Assembly: GCA_020057015.1 (NCBI GenBank) | Contig: JAGVGS010000209.1 | Coordinates: forward strand, 1-8,110 | Direction: 5' to 3' | Length of the DNA: 8,110 bases | From: Candidatus Omnitrophota bacterium | GTDB lineage: Bacteria > Omnitrophota > Gorgyraeia > Aquiviventales > Aquiviventaceae | Shown: one piece after another, positions 1 to 6,021 of the stretch | Numbering within the stretch: position 1 is the stretch's first letter | Layout: each line of letters begins with the position of its first letter | The notes under the pieces: generated by a model | Seen by the model: only the letters and a program-made list of their open reading frames with translations | Told to the model about the DNA's origin: nothing | Databases searched by the model: none | Position numbers and translations under genes: made by a program

Positions 1-413
1 AACCCCAGACCGTGGAACTCCGCGGCGACCGTGTGGCCCTCGTCCACCTTATTGACGACGAGCAGGATCGGCTTGGCGCGCTTGCGCAGCTGCTCGAGCA
101 GCAGCTCATCGGCCGGCAGCAGCCCGGCCTGCGCGTCGCAGATCCACAGTACGAGGTCGGCTTCGCGCAGCGCACGGTCGATCTGGCCCTGCACCGCTTG
201 GGCCAGCGGGGTGGCCGGGTCCCACTCCACGCCCCCGGCATCGATGAGGGTGATGGCTTGCCCGCGCCAAATGAGCGGTCCGTGCAGCCGGTCGCGGGTC
301 GTGCCGGCCACCGGCGAGACCACCGCTTGGCGGCGGCCGACGAGCCGGTTGAAGAGGGTGGACTTGCCGACGTTGGGCCGGCCAATCAGGGCCACGCGCA
401 GCGAGGAGGGCAT
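1..413 (-). CDS. der: Ribosome-assembly GTPase Der (EngA), N-terminal part, cut by window edge
   Basis: Der is a tandem-GTPase protein that binds the 50S subunit and is needed for its assembly. Translating the minus strand from ATG at 413 gives an open frame of 137 codons that is still open at the left edge. It starts MPSSLRVALIGRPNVGKST, so the Walker A/G1 motif GRPNVGKS lies at about residues 11-18. A G2 region (AGTTRDR) follows, then G3 as DAGG (usually DTGG in this family) and G4 as NKVD near residues 123-126, followed by EFHGLG, which matches the Der-type EFYxLG stretch. Only most of the first G domain is present; the second G domain and KH-like domain would lie outside. The start lies 8 bases after the pgsA stop, with no Shine-Dalgarno sequence (CACCCCC precedes ATG), so translational coupling to pgsA is likely. 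The family call rests on motif order and on the G3/G4 context, which separates it from Era. Confidence 0.9.
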   Translation of the reverse strand, partial: MPSSLRVALIGRPNVGKSTLFNRLVGRRQAVVSPVAGTTRDRLHGPLIWRGQAITLIDAGGVEWDPATPLAQAVQGQIDRALREADLVLWICDAQAGLLPADELLLEQLRKRAKPILLVVNKVDEGHTVAAEFHGLG

Positions 414-421
414 GGGGGTGT

Positions 422-964
422 TTAGCCGAGGGCTTTCACGCCGGCCCGCATGTAACCGATGGCCGAGAGCGCTGTGAGGCTGGCTGCCAGCACGATCACC
501 TGGTCGCGAAATCCGGCGCCTGCTAGCACGGAGATGATGACGGCCATTTGGGCCACGGTGGTGCATTTGCCGATCCAGCTGGGCCGCACCTTCACGTGGC
601 CCTTGAGCGTGAAGAGGATCATCGTGCCGCCGACGAGGATGACATCCCGGCTGATGACGAGCAGGTTGAACCAGGCCGGAATGCGCAGCGCCTCTGGCAA
701 GCCCTGGATGACCGAGCAGCTGATCAGCGTGCCCAGGATGAGGGCTTTATCCGCGAGCGGGTCCAGCCAGGTGCCCAGCTCGGTGCGCTGGTTCCAGCGG
801 CGGGCCAGGTACCCGTCGATAGCGTCGGTCAACACGCCCAGGAGAAAGAGGCCCAGGGTGAGAAAGCGCAGCCCATCGCGGTCCGGGTGGTAGTAGACCA
901 GGCTGGCCACGATCATCGGCACGAGCAGGAGCCGCAGAATGGAGACTTGATTCGCGAGCGTCAT
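422..964 (-). CDS. pgsA: CDP-diacylglycerol--glycerol-3-phosphate 3-phosphatidyltransferase (PgsA-like)
   Basis: This integral membrane enzyme moves a phosphatidyl group from CDP-diacylglycerol to glycerol-3-phosphate, giving phosphatidylglycerophosphate, the precursor of phosphatidylglycerol and cardiolipin. The 180-residue protein carries the complete CDP-alcohol phosphatidyltransferase signature DGx2ARx8Gx3Dx3D at residues 50-72 (D50, G51, A54, R55, G64, D68, D72). The start of the protein (TLANQVSILRLLLVP) is typical of PgsA, and several hydrophobic segments follow. The frame stays open to 1021, but those extra 19 codons run through the 980-1018 hairpin and are not family-like, so ATG at 964 is preferred even though no clear Shine-Dalgarno sequence precedes it. 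It lies directly upstream of der. Substrate choice within the CDP-alcohol family cannot be proved from motifs; length and N-terminus favour PgsA over phosphatidylserine or cardiolipin synthase. Confidence 0.9.
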   Translation of the reverse strand: MTLANQVSILRLLLVPMIVASLVYYHPDRDGLRFLTLGLFLLGVLTDAIDGYLARRWNQRTELGTWLDPLADKALILGTLISCSVIQGLPEALRIPAWFNLLVISRDVILVGGTMILFTLKGHVKVRPSWIGKCTTVAQMAVIISVLAGAGFRDQVIVLAASLTALSAIGYMRAGVKALG

Positions 965-979
965 GCTATGGGCAGAAAC

Positions 980-1018
980 GGTGAACCCCGGCTCGTGATG
1001 GACGAGCCGGGGTTGACC
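980..1018 (-). terminator. Strong hairpin between lipoprotein gene and pgsA (possible terminator or attenuator)
   Basis: The arms at 984-996 and 1002-1014 form a perfect 13-bp GC-rich stem (AACCCCGGCTCGT and its complement) around a 5-base loop. One mismatch (983/1015) is followed by three more pairs (980-982 with 1016-1018). It begins 12 bases after the lipoprotein stop codon, where an intrinsic terminator would be expected. On the minus strand the bases after the stem read CACCGTTTCTGCC, so the U-tract is weak and termination may be partial. The structure ends only 15 bases before the pgsA ATG. It could therefore act as an attenuator or a leader structure for pgsA instead. Confidence 0.7.
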
Positions 1019-1030
1019 CAAGACTCCAGG

Positions 1031-1408
1031 TTACTCTTTGTAGCGTAGTTCCACGCCGTGGGTCGGGCAGTACTTGATGTCCTCGCTATAGAGCTCGCCG
1101 CCCACCGGGCAGAACTTGCTCTTCGCCGTGGCCACGGGGGTGGATTGCTGCTGGGCTCGCTGGTCCTTGTCTTCCAGCGCCTTGCCCAGTAAGCCGCCGC
1201 CCAGTGCGCCAAGGCCGGCGCCGATGACTGTGCCTGCCCCCGCATGATCGCTTTGGTTGCCGATGATCGCTCCGGTGCCAGCCCCGAGCAACCCGCCCAA
1301 CACCGCGCCCTGGGTGGATTTGGATTGCGCCGCGGTGCCCATCGTCTCGCACCCCGCGAGCATGACCGCAAGCGCGGCCCATCCGGCAAGCTTCAATTGA
1401 GATGTCAT
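1031..1408 (-). CDS. Small glycine-zipper lipoprotein with paired C-terminal CPxxG motifs
   Basis: The 125-residue product has a lipoprotein signal peptide: a short N-region with K6, a hydrophobic stretch (LAGWAALAVM) and lipobox LAGC at residues 17-20. Residue +2 is Glu, not Asp, so an outer-membrane location is the default expectation in a diderm. Residues about 33-76 are a glycine zipper (GAVLGGLLGAGTGAIIG, then GAGLGALGGGLLG), as in the YmgG/SlyB/17-kDa antigen group of envelope proteins, with two predicted hairpin-forming membrane segments. A polar Gln/Lys-rich linker follows, then KFCPVGG and KYCPTHG at about residues 98-104 and 112-118, which resemble a reduced zinc ribbon. Two adjacent ATGs (1411 and 1408) follow a perfect AGGAGG; the second has the better 7-base spacing and was chosen. 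Its specific role is unknown; envelope integrity or stress is a family-level inference. Confidence 0.85.
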   Translation of the reverse strand: MTSQLKLAGWAALAVMLAGCETMGTAAQSKSTQGAVLGGLLGAGTGAIIGNQSDHAGAGTVIGAGLGALGGGLLGKALEDKDQRAQQQSTPVATAKSKFCPVGGELYSEDIKYCPTHGVELRYKE

Positions 1409-1415
1409 CATAAAT

Positions 1416-1421
1416 CCTCCT
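1416..1421 (-). promoter_or_regulatory. Consensus Shine-Dalgarno site of the glycine-zipper lipoprotein
   Basis: On the minus strand the sequence is AGAGGAGGATTTATGATG. AGGAGG lies 4 bases from the first ATG (1411) and 7 bases from the second (1408), so the second start is the better spaced. This is one of the strongest ribosome binding sites in the window, whereas pgsA and der have none. That suggests the lipoprotein is made at a high level. Confidence 0.8.
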
Positions 1422-1454
1422 CTGTTGACCAGCCTGTAAAATGCGGTAATGGGT

Positions 1455-1483
1455 ACTCTAACATGAAGGGGTGCCGGACGCAA
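1455..1483 (-). promoter_or_regulatory. Possible sigma-70-type promoter for the lipoprotein gene
   Basis: In the 82-base gap downstream of lepB the minus strand has TTGCGT (1478-1483) and TAGAGT (1455-1460), separated by exactly 17 bases. The -10 matches TATAAT at 4 of 6 positions and the -35 matches TTGACA at 3 of 6, so it is only a fair match. Support comes from the location: it is one of the longest gaps in the window, the region is locally AT-richer, and the downstream gene has its own strong ribosome binding site. No experimental or comparative evidence is available here. Confidence 0.3.
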
Positions 1484-1493
1484 CCGCTGCTGC

Positions 1494-2069
1494 CTAGCGC
1501 AGCACCCGCAGCCGGTAATGCGGCCACACGGGCCAGAAGATGCACAAGGCCTTGCCGATCAGGTACTTGCGCGGGACAAAACCCCAAAAACGGCTGTCGT
1601 GGGAGGAGATGGAATTATCCCCCAGCACAAACAGCTGGTCGGCCGGCACCTGCACGACTTGGCCGGGCTGGCCGTAGGGGCCCTGGTTGAAATACTTGTT
1701 TTGGCGGAAAATTTCCAGGCGCTCCAGCGCCTGCCCGTTGACGTAGAGATGCCCCTCGCGGATCTCCACCGTGTCGCCGCCCAGGGCGACCAGGCGCTTG
1801 ATAAAGGGTCGTTTGGGATTCTCGGGGTAGCGGAACACCACGATATCCCCCCGCTGCGGTAACTGGAAGCGATAGGTGAATTTCGAGACGAGAATGCGGT
1901 CGCGCTCAATGAGCGTGGGCCGCATCGACCCCGAAGGGATCTTGAAGGGCGCGATGATGAACGTGCGGATGATCAGGGCTAAGCCGATCGCCCACACCAG
2001 CGATTCGACGTTTTCCCGCAACGCGGATTTCTTGGTCGTAGCGGAGGGCTTGGTCGTCTCGGTGGCCAT
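1494..2069 (-). CDS. lepB: Signal peptidase I
   Basis: This membrane-bound serine protease removes signal peptides from exported proteins at the outer face of the cytoplasmic membrane. The 191-residue product has a short, polar, Lys/Thr-rich N-terminus and one membrane segment (about residues 22-42). The S26 peptidase boxes follow in order: PSGSM at residues 45-49 with the catalytic Ser48, RGDIVVF at 73-79, KRLVALGGD at 91-99 with the general base Lys91, and GDNSISSHDSR near residue 144 onward, followed by FWGFV. Length and the single N-terminal anchor fit the short bacterial type. The frame is open to 2201, but the upstream 44 codons lie inside lepA and are not family-like; ATG at 2069 is 2 bases after the lepA stop, giving the classic coupled lepA-lepB pair. 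No strong Shine-Dalgarno sequence is seen, which fits translational coupling. Confidence 0.96.
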   Translation of the reverse strand: MATETTKPSATTKKSALRENVESLVWAIGLALIIRTFIIAPFKIPSGSMRPTLIERDRILVSKFTYRFQLPQRGDIVVFRYPENPKRPFIKRLVALGGDTVEIREGHLYVNGQALERLEIFRQNKYFNQGPYGQPGQVVQVPADQLFVLGDNSISSHDSRFWGFVPRKYLIGKALCIFWPVWPHYRLRVLR

Positions 2070-2071
2070 GG

Positions 2072-3865
2072 CTAGATTTTGAGGATCGCGAGAAACGCTT
2101 CCTGGGGAATTTCCACGTTGCCAAATTGCTTCATGCGGCGCTTGCCTTCCTTTTGTTTTTCCCATAGCTTGCGCTTGCGGCTGATGTCTCCGCCATAGCA
2201 CTTGGCGGTCACGTTCTTCGCCAGGGCGCGCACCGTCTCGCGCGCGATCACATGGCTGCCCACGGCGGCCTGGATGGCCACCTCGAAGAGCTGGCGCGGG
2301 ATGATCTCCTTCAGGCGCTCGACCAGCGCCTTGCCTTTGTCGTAGGCCTGCTCCTTGGCCACGATCGAGGAGAGCGGCTCGCAGATCTTGCCGTTGAGCA
2401 TGATATCCAGGCGCGCGAGATGGGCCGGGCGGTAGCCGATGAACTCGTAGTCGAACGAGCCGTACCCGCGCGTGAGTGATTTGAGCTTGTCATAGAAGTC
2501 GATCAGGATCTCGGCCAGCGGCATCTCGAAGACGAGCTTGGTGCGGGTCTCGCTGAGGTACTCGGTGGACTTGTAGACGCCGCGCTTTTGAATCGCCAGG
2601 TCCATGAGCGGGCCTTGGGTCTCGGCGGGCGCGAGGATGACGGCCCGCACGAAGGGCTCGGCCACGCTCTCGACGGTGCCGGCCTGCGGTAGGTCCGTGG
2701 GCCGGTGCACTTCGATCAGCTGCCCGCCGCGCTTCTTCACCTGGAAAACGACGCTCGGGGTGGTTAAGACCAGGTCCACGTCGTATTCCCGCTCGAGGCG
2801 CTCCTGCACGATTTCCATGTGCAGCAGCCCCAAAAAGCCGCAGCGAAACCCCTGCCCCAGCGCGTCGGAGTGCTCGGGCTCAAAGAGAAATGCGGCATCG
2901 GTGAGGGCGAATTTTTCCATCGCCGCGCGCAGCGTCGTGAGCTCCTGCGCGCTCGCCGGGTAAATCCCGGCAAAGACCATGGGCTTCAGGCGCTTGAAGC
3001 CCGGCAGCGCCGCCGGGATCGGCCGCTGGGTCTCGGTCACCGTATCGCCCGGGCTGACATCATGCGGGTCGCGGATGTTGGCGGTGAAGAAACCCACGTC
3101 GCCGGCATGCAGCTCCTCGACCGGCTCCGGGGTGGGGACCATGATCCCCAGCTCCTGCACTTCAAAGCGCCGGTGATTGGACATGAGGGTGATGAGCGAC
3201 TTGGCGCGCAGGGTCCCGTGGATCAAGCGCACGAACACGATGACCCCCTTGTAGGAATCAAAGCTGGAGTCAAAGATCAGCGCGGCCAGCGGGGCTGCCG
3301 GGTCGCCGCTGGGCGGGGGCACTTCATGGACCACGCGCTCGAGCATTTCGTCGATCCCGACCCCCTCCTTCGCACTCACGAAGGTGATGGGGACCTCCGT
3401 ATCCTGCATCAGCGTCATGATCTCTTCGGCCACGCGTTCAGGCTGGGCGCTGGGCAGGTCGATCTTATTCACGACCGGCACGATCGTCAGCCCCCGGTCT
3501 TTGGCGAGCATGAAGTTGGCGACGGTCTGCGCCTCGACCCCTTGCGCGGCATCCACCACGAGGATCGTGCCTTCGCAGGCCTGCAGGCTCTTGGTGACCT
3601 CGAAGGAAAAATCCACGTGGCCCGGCGTATCGATCAGGTTGAGGCGATACGCCTGGCCGTCTTTCGCGTGGTACTGCAGGCGCACATAGGAGGCTTTGAT
3701 CGTGATGCCGCGCTCGCGCTCCAGATCCATGTCATCCAGGAGCTGCTCGCGGAACTTGCGCTGCTCGACCGCGCCGGTGGTCTGGATGAGGCGATCCGCC
3801 AAGGTCGACTTACCATGATCGATGTGAGCCACGATGCAAAAGTTGCGGATCAGGCCTAGGTCCAT
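2072..3865 (-). CDS. lepA: Elongation factor 4 (LepA), ribosomal back-translocase GTPase
   Basis: LepA/EF4 is a ribosome-binding GTPase related to EF-G, acting on stalled or mis-translocated ribosomes and reported to help initiation and 30S maturation. From ATG at 3865 the protein is 597 residues, the normal size. Seen in order: AHIDHGKST (G1, 13-21), ERGITI (G2, 51-56), DTPGH (G3, 79-83), NKID (G4, 133-136) and SAKEG (G5), then domain II. An EF-G-like domain follows (GFRCGFLGLLHMEI), then YEFIGYRPAHLARLDI and the LepA-specific C-terminal domain ending in KRRMKQFGNVEIPQEAFLAI. The start is debatable: a GTG at 3920-3922 with a strong upstream GGAGGG would add 19 residues (RVPSGSEVFEHSG...) not typical of LepA. 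ATG at 3865 gives the expected start MDLGLIRNFCIVAH, although it has no good Shine-Dalgarno site. It lies downstream of a structured leader and 2 bases upstream of lepB. Confidence 0.97.
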   Translation of the reverse strand: MDLGLIRNFCIVAHIDHGKSTLADRLIQTTGAVEQRKFREQLLDDMDLERERGITIKASYVRLQYHAKDGQAYRLNLIDTPGHVDFSFEVTKSLQACEGTILVVDAAQGVEAQTVANFMLAKDRGLTIVPVVNKIDLPSAQPERVAEEIMTLMQDTEVPITFVSAKEGVGIDEMLERVVHEVPPPSGDPAAPLAALIFDSSFDSYKGVIVFVRLIHGTLRAKSLITLMSNHRRFEVQELGIMVPTPEPVEELHAGDVGFFTANIRDPHDVSPGDTVTETQRPIPAALPGFKRLKPMVFAGIYPASAQELTTLRAAMEKFALTDAAFLFEPEHSDALGQGFRCGFLGLLHMEIVQERLEREYDVDLVLTTPSVVFQVKKRGGQLIEVHRPTDLPQAGTVESVAEPFVRAVILAPAETQGPLMDLAIQKRGVYKSTEYLSETRTKLVFEMPLAEILIDFYDKLKSLTRGYGSFDYEFIGYRPAHLARLDIMLNGKICEPLSSIVAKEQAYDKGKALVERLKEIIPRQLFEVAIQAAVGSHVIARETVRALAKNVTAKCYGGDISRKRKLWEKQKEGKRRMKQFGNVEIPQEAFLAILKI

Positions 3866-3942
3866 CGGCCCTGCGGGCAAGCCGCTGTGCTCAAACACCT
3901 CGCTGCCGCTCGGAACTCGCACAGCAGCTTCCCTCCGGGCCG
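3866..3942 (-). promoter_or_regulatory. Long imperfect hairpin (palindromic leader element) directly upstream of lepA
   Basis: Read on the minus strand, 3919-3930 (AAGCTGCTGTGC) pairs with 3879-3890 (GCACAGCGGCTT). This is a 12-bp stem whose only non-Watson-Crick pair is a U-G wobble, a pair available in minus-strand RNA but an A-C clash on the other strand. Outside it, GGG (3931-3933) pairs with CCC (3875-3877) past a single bulged G. After a 3x3 internal loop, CGGCCC (3937-3942) pairs with GGGCCG (3866-3871). The loop is 28 bases (3891-3918). The element ends on the base before the lepA ATG. A GGAGGG Shine-Dalgarno-like site (3931-3936) and an in-frame GTG (3920-3922) are inside the stem. 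Function is unknown: it may be a translational control structure, a transcript-processing site or a REP-like intercistronic palindrome. Confidence 0.7.
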
Positions 3943-3952
3943 CTGGCCCATG

Positions 3953-5362
3953 TCAAACTCCTTTGGCGAGAGAGACGCCGAAGTCGAGCAGCTTGGGTAG
4001 GGCGGCCTTTTGCGGGGTTTCGGCATACACGCGCACGATAGGCTCGGTGCCGGAGCGGCGAAACAGCAGCCAGCTCTCGTCGCGGCCGATCAGCTTGACG
4101 CCGTCCATCGTATTGACCTGGGCCACCGCTACCCCGGCCATCTGCGACGGCGCTTGGGCTTGCAGCCGCTCGAACAAGCCGTCGACCTGCTCCATGCGCA
4201 GGTGCAAATCGCGCCGCCCGTACCACCAGCGGCCGTATTTTTTCTGCAGCTCGCCCAGCAGCTTGGTCAGCGACTGGCGCCGGGTGGCGAGGGCTTCGAC
4301 CAGCAGCAGGCCGTTAGCGATGCCGTCGCGCTCCGGGAGATACCCCTTCAAGCCGATGCCGCCGGACTCTTCCCCGCCGATCAGCACGTCGCGCTGGAGA
4401 ATGCGCTTCGTCACGTACTTGAAGCCCACCGGCGTTTCGAGCAGCTCCAGCCCCAGGTCCGCCGCAAGCCGGTTGATCATCATGGTGTTCGAGACGGTCT
4501 TGATGACCGCCCCTGTGGCATGGCGGCTCTTCACCAAGTGCAGCAAGAGCACGCACATCACTTGGCCCGGATTCAGCCACGTGCCGTCTGGGCCGATGAT
4601 GCCGATGCGGTCGGCGTCGCCGTCGTTGGCGATGCACACATCGCCGCGCATTTTCTTGACGGTCTTCGAGGCTTCCTGCAGGTTAGAGGCGATAGGTTCC
4701 GGCGCCTGGCCGCCGAACAGCGGGTCTGGCTCGGGGTGCAGGGTCGTGACCTGGCAGCGCCCGCCCTTGAGCAAGCCTTCGATGATGCGCCCACCCGCGC
4801 CGTGCATCGAATCGACCAGCACCGCTGCCTTCCAGCGCTTGATGGCGCGCAGGTCGATATAGTCGCGCAAACCCTTGAGGTAGTCGGGCATGAGGTTGAC
4901 CGTCTTGATGTGGCCGGCGGCTGCGGCGTCTTCATAGTGCGCGCGCTTCAAGGGTTGCTTGCCGATCTGCTGCTCAATGGAGGCCACGGTCTCGCCGGTG
5001 GCTGAGCCGCCGTAGGCCTCCTTCACCTTCATGCCGTTGTAGAGGGCTGGGTTGTGGCTGGCGGTGATCATGATACCCATCGGCAGCTGGTGGGCCACGA
5101 TATAGCGGCTCACGGCAGGGGTGGGCACCTGGCGGTCGGTCAACAGCGCCGTGATGCCGTTGGCGGCCAGCACTTCGCAGGCGGCCTTGGCGAAATAGTC
5201 AGAGAGAAACCGCGTGTCATGGCCAACCACCATCGTGGGACTAGGACCCGTTTGGGCCAACACATGCGCCGCAATAGCCTGCGTCACGGCTCGCACGTTC
5301 TCGGCGGTGAATTCCTCGGCCATCACCGCGCGCCAGCCTTCAGTACCGAACTTGATCGTCAT
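3953..5362 (-). CDS. Phosphoglucomutase/phosphomannomutase family protein (alpha-D-phosphohexomutase)
   Basis: This cytoplasmic mutase interconverts hexose-6- and hexose-1-phosphates through a phosphoserine intermediate. The 469-residue protein shows all four family landmarks: the phosphoserine loop TASHNP (Ser102 at residues 100-105), the metal-binding loop DGDADR (247-252), the sugar-recognition loop GEESGG (330-335) and the phosphate-binding loop RRSGTEP (435-441). The N-terminus IKFGTEGWRA is typical of the group annotated as phosphoglucomutase/phosphomannomutase. The GEESGG loop does not settle whether glucose or mannose is preferred. A mannose-1-phosphate guanylyltransferase in the same gene block favours a phosphomannomutase role, but this is inference. 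The ATG overlaps the rpe stop in an ATGA arrangement (5359-5362) and has GGAG six bases upstream, so it is translationally coupled with its own ribosome binding site. Confidence 0.93.
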   Translation of the reverse strand: MTIKFGTEGWRAVMAEEFTAENVRAVTQAIAAHVLAQTGPSPTMVVGHDTRFLSDYFAKAACEVLAANGITALLTDRQVPTPAVSRYIVAHQLPMGIMITASHNPALYNGMKVKEAYGGSATGETVASIEQQIGKQPLKRAHYEDAAAAGHIKTVNLMPDYLKGLRDYIDLRAIKRWKAAVLVDSMHGAGGRIIEGLLKGGRCQVTTLHPEPDPLFGGQAPEPIASNLQEASKTVKKMRGDVCIANDGDADRIGIIGPDGTWLNPGQVMCVLLLHLVKSRHATGAVIKTVSNTMMINRLAADLGLELLETPVGFKYVTKRILQRDVLIGGEESGGIGLKGYLPERDGIANGLLLVEALATRRQSLTKLLGELQKKYGRWWYGRRDLHLRMEQVDGLFERLQAQAPSQMAGVAVAQVNTMDGVKLIGRDESWLLFRRSGTEPIVRVYAETPQKAALPKLLDFGVSLAKGV

Positions 5363-6021
5363 GGGTTGCTCCGTAGTGACTCAATGGCTTGTTTGCAGGA
5401 CGCGGCACGGAACACATAAGTGCCGGCGACGAACACATTCGCCCCGGCCTGGCGGCACAGCCGCCCGGTCTCGGCGTTGATGCCGCCATCTACCGACAGA
5501 TCCCCAGCGTACCATTGCCGCAGCTGGGCCACCTTGGGCACGACCTCGGGGATAAACGCCTGACCCCCGAAGCCCGGCTCCACGGTCATCACGAGGACGA
5601 GGTCCAGTTGTGAGAGAAACGGCTTGAGCGATTCAGCCTTCGTGCGCGGACGCACCGACAAGCCCGCGCGCGCCCCGGCCGCCTTGATGTGGCGCAGCGC
5701 TTTCACGAGCTTCGCCGCTGTGGCCACGCCTTCGGCTTCGATGTGCAGGGTCAGCATCTCTGAGCCAGCATCGATGAACGACTGCGCGCACTGCTCCGGG
5801 TGGTCCACCATCAGGTGGATGTCCAGCGGCAGCTTGGTGCACTTGCGGATCGCCTCGACGATCACCGGGCCCATGGTGAGGTTGGGCACGAAATGGCCGT
5901 CCATCACGTCCACGTGAAGCCAGTCGGCCCCGCCCTCTTCGACCCGGTGGATCTCTTCGGCCAGGCGGCTGAAGTCGCACGCCAGCAAGCTCGGTGAAAT
6001 AATGATGCGCGAGGCGGGCAT
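5359..6021 (-). CDS. rpe: Ribulose-phosphate 3-epimerase
   Basis: Rpe interconverts ribulose-5-phosphate and xylulose-5-phosphate in the pentose phosphate pathway or Calvin cycle. The 220-residue protein is a normal-length TIM barrel with all expected active-site positions: Ser11 (SPSLLACDF), His36 and Asp38 in HVDVMDGHFVPN, His69 in DIHLMV, and Asp178 in SVDGGIN. The two Asp are the acid/base pair, and the His/Asp set binds the metal. TVEPGFGGQAF at 146-156 is the phosphate-side loop. The sixth-strand region reads LSVRPRT instead of the more common NPxTP form. ATG at 6021 shares a base with the peptidase stop (TGATG); a start at 6045 would add eight residues inside the upstream gene and is less likely. 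It overlaps the downstream mutase by 4 bases. Whether it serves carbon fixation or pentose supply cannot be judged here. Confidence 0.96.
   Translation of the reverse strand: MPASRIIISPSLLACDFSRLAEEIHRVEEGGADWLHVDVMDGHFVPNLTMGPVIVEAIRKCTKLPLDIHLMVDHPEQCAQSFIDAGSEMLTLHIEAEGVATAAKLVKALRHIKAAGARAGLSVRPRTKAESLKPFLSQLDLVLVMTVEPGFGGQAFIPEVVPKVAQLRQWYAGDLSVDGGINAETGRLCRQAGANVFVAGTYVFRAASCKQAIESLRSNP

Noticed and set aside
12..477. Plus-strand frames at 12-425 and 31-477
   Set aside because: The minus strand encodes Der here, with G1, G2, G3 and G4 motifs in order, and the plus-strand translations are low-complexity shadows.
965..1021. N-terminal extension of PgsA to 1021
   Set aside because: The extra 19 codons would run through the hairpin at 980-1018 and do not resemble the family N-terminus, which begins at the ATG at 964.
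1488..1504. 6-bp hairpin (TGCTGC, loop CTAGC, GCAGCA) over the lepB stop codon as a lepB terminator
   Set aside because: The stem is short, overlaps the last codons of lepB and is not followed by a T-tract on the minus strand, so an intrinsic terminator cannot be supported.
2070..2201. N-terminal extension of signal peptidase I to 2201
   Set aside because: The added 44 residues lie inside the lepA C-terminal coding region and lack family character; the ATG at 2069, two bases after the lepA stop, gives a normal LepB.
2819..3859. 346-codon plus-strand frame
   Set aside because: It lies wholly opposite lepA, whose motifs are all intact. Its composition (many His, Asp, Gln, Arg) is that of a reverse-complement shadow.
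3834..5005. Two long plus-strand frames (3834-4862 and 4010-5005)
   Set aside because: They overlap each other and are both antisense to the phosphohexomutase; neither has a plausible domain or a coding context.
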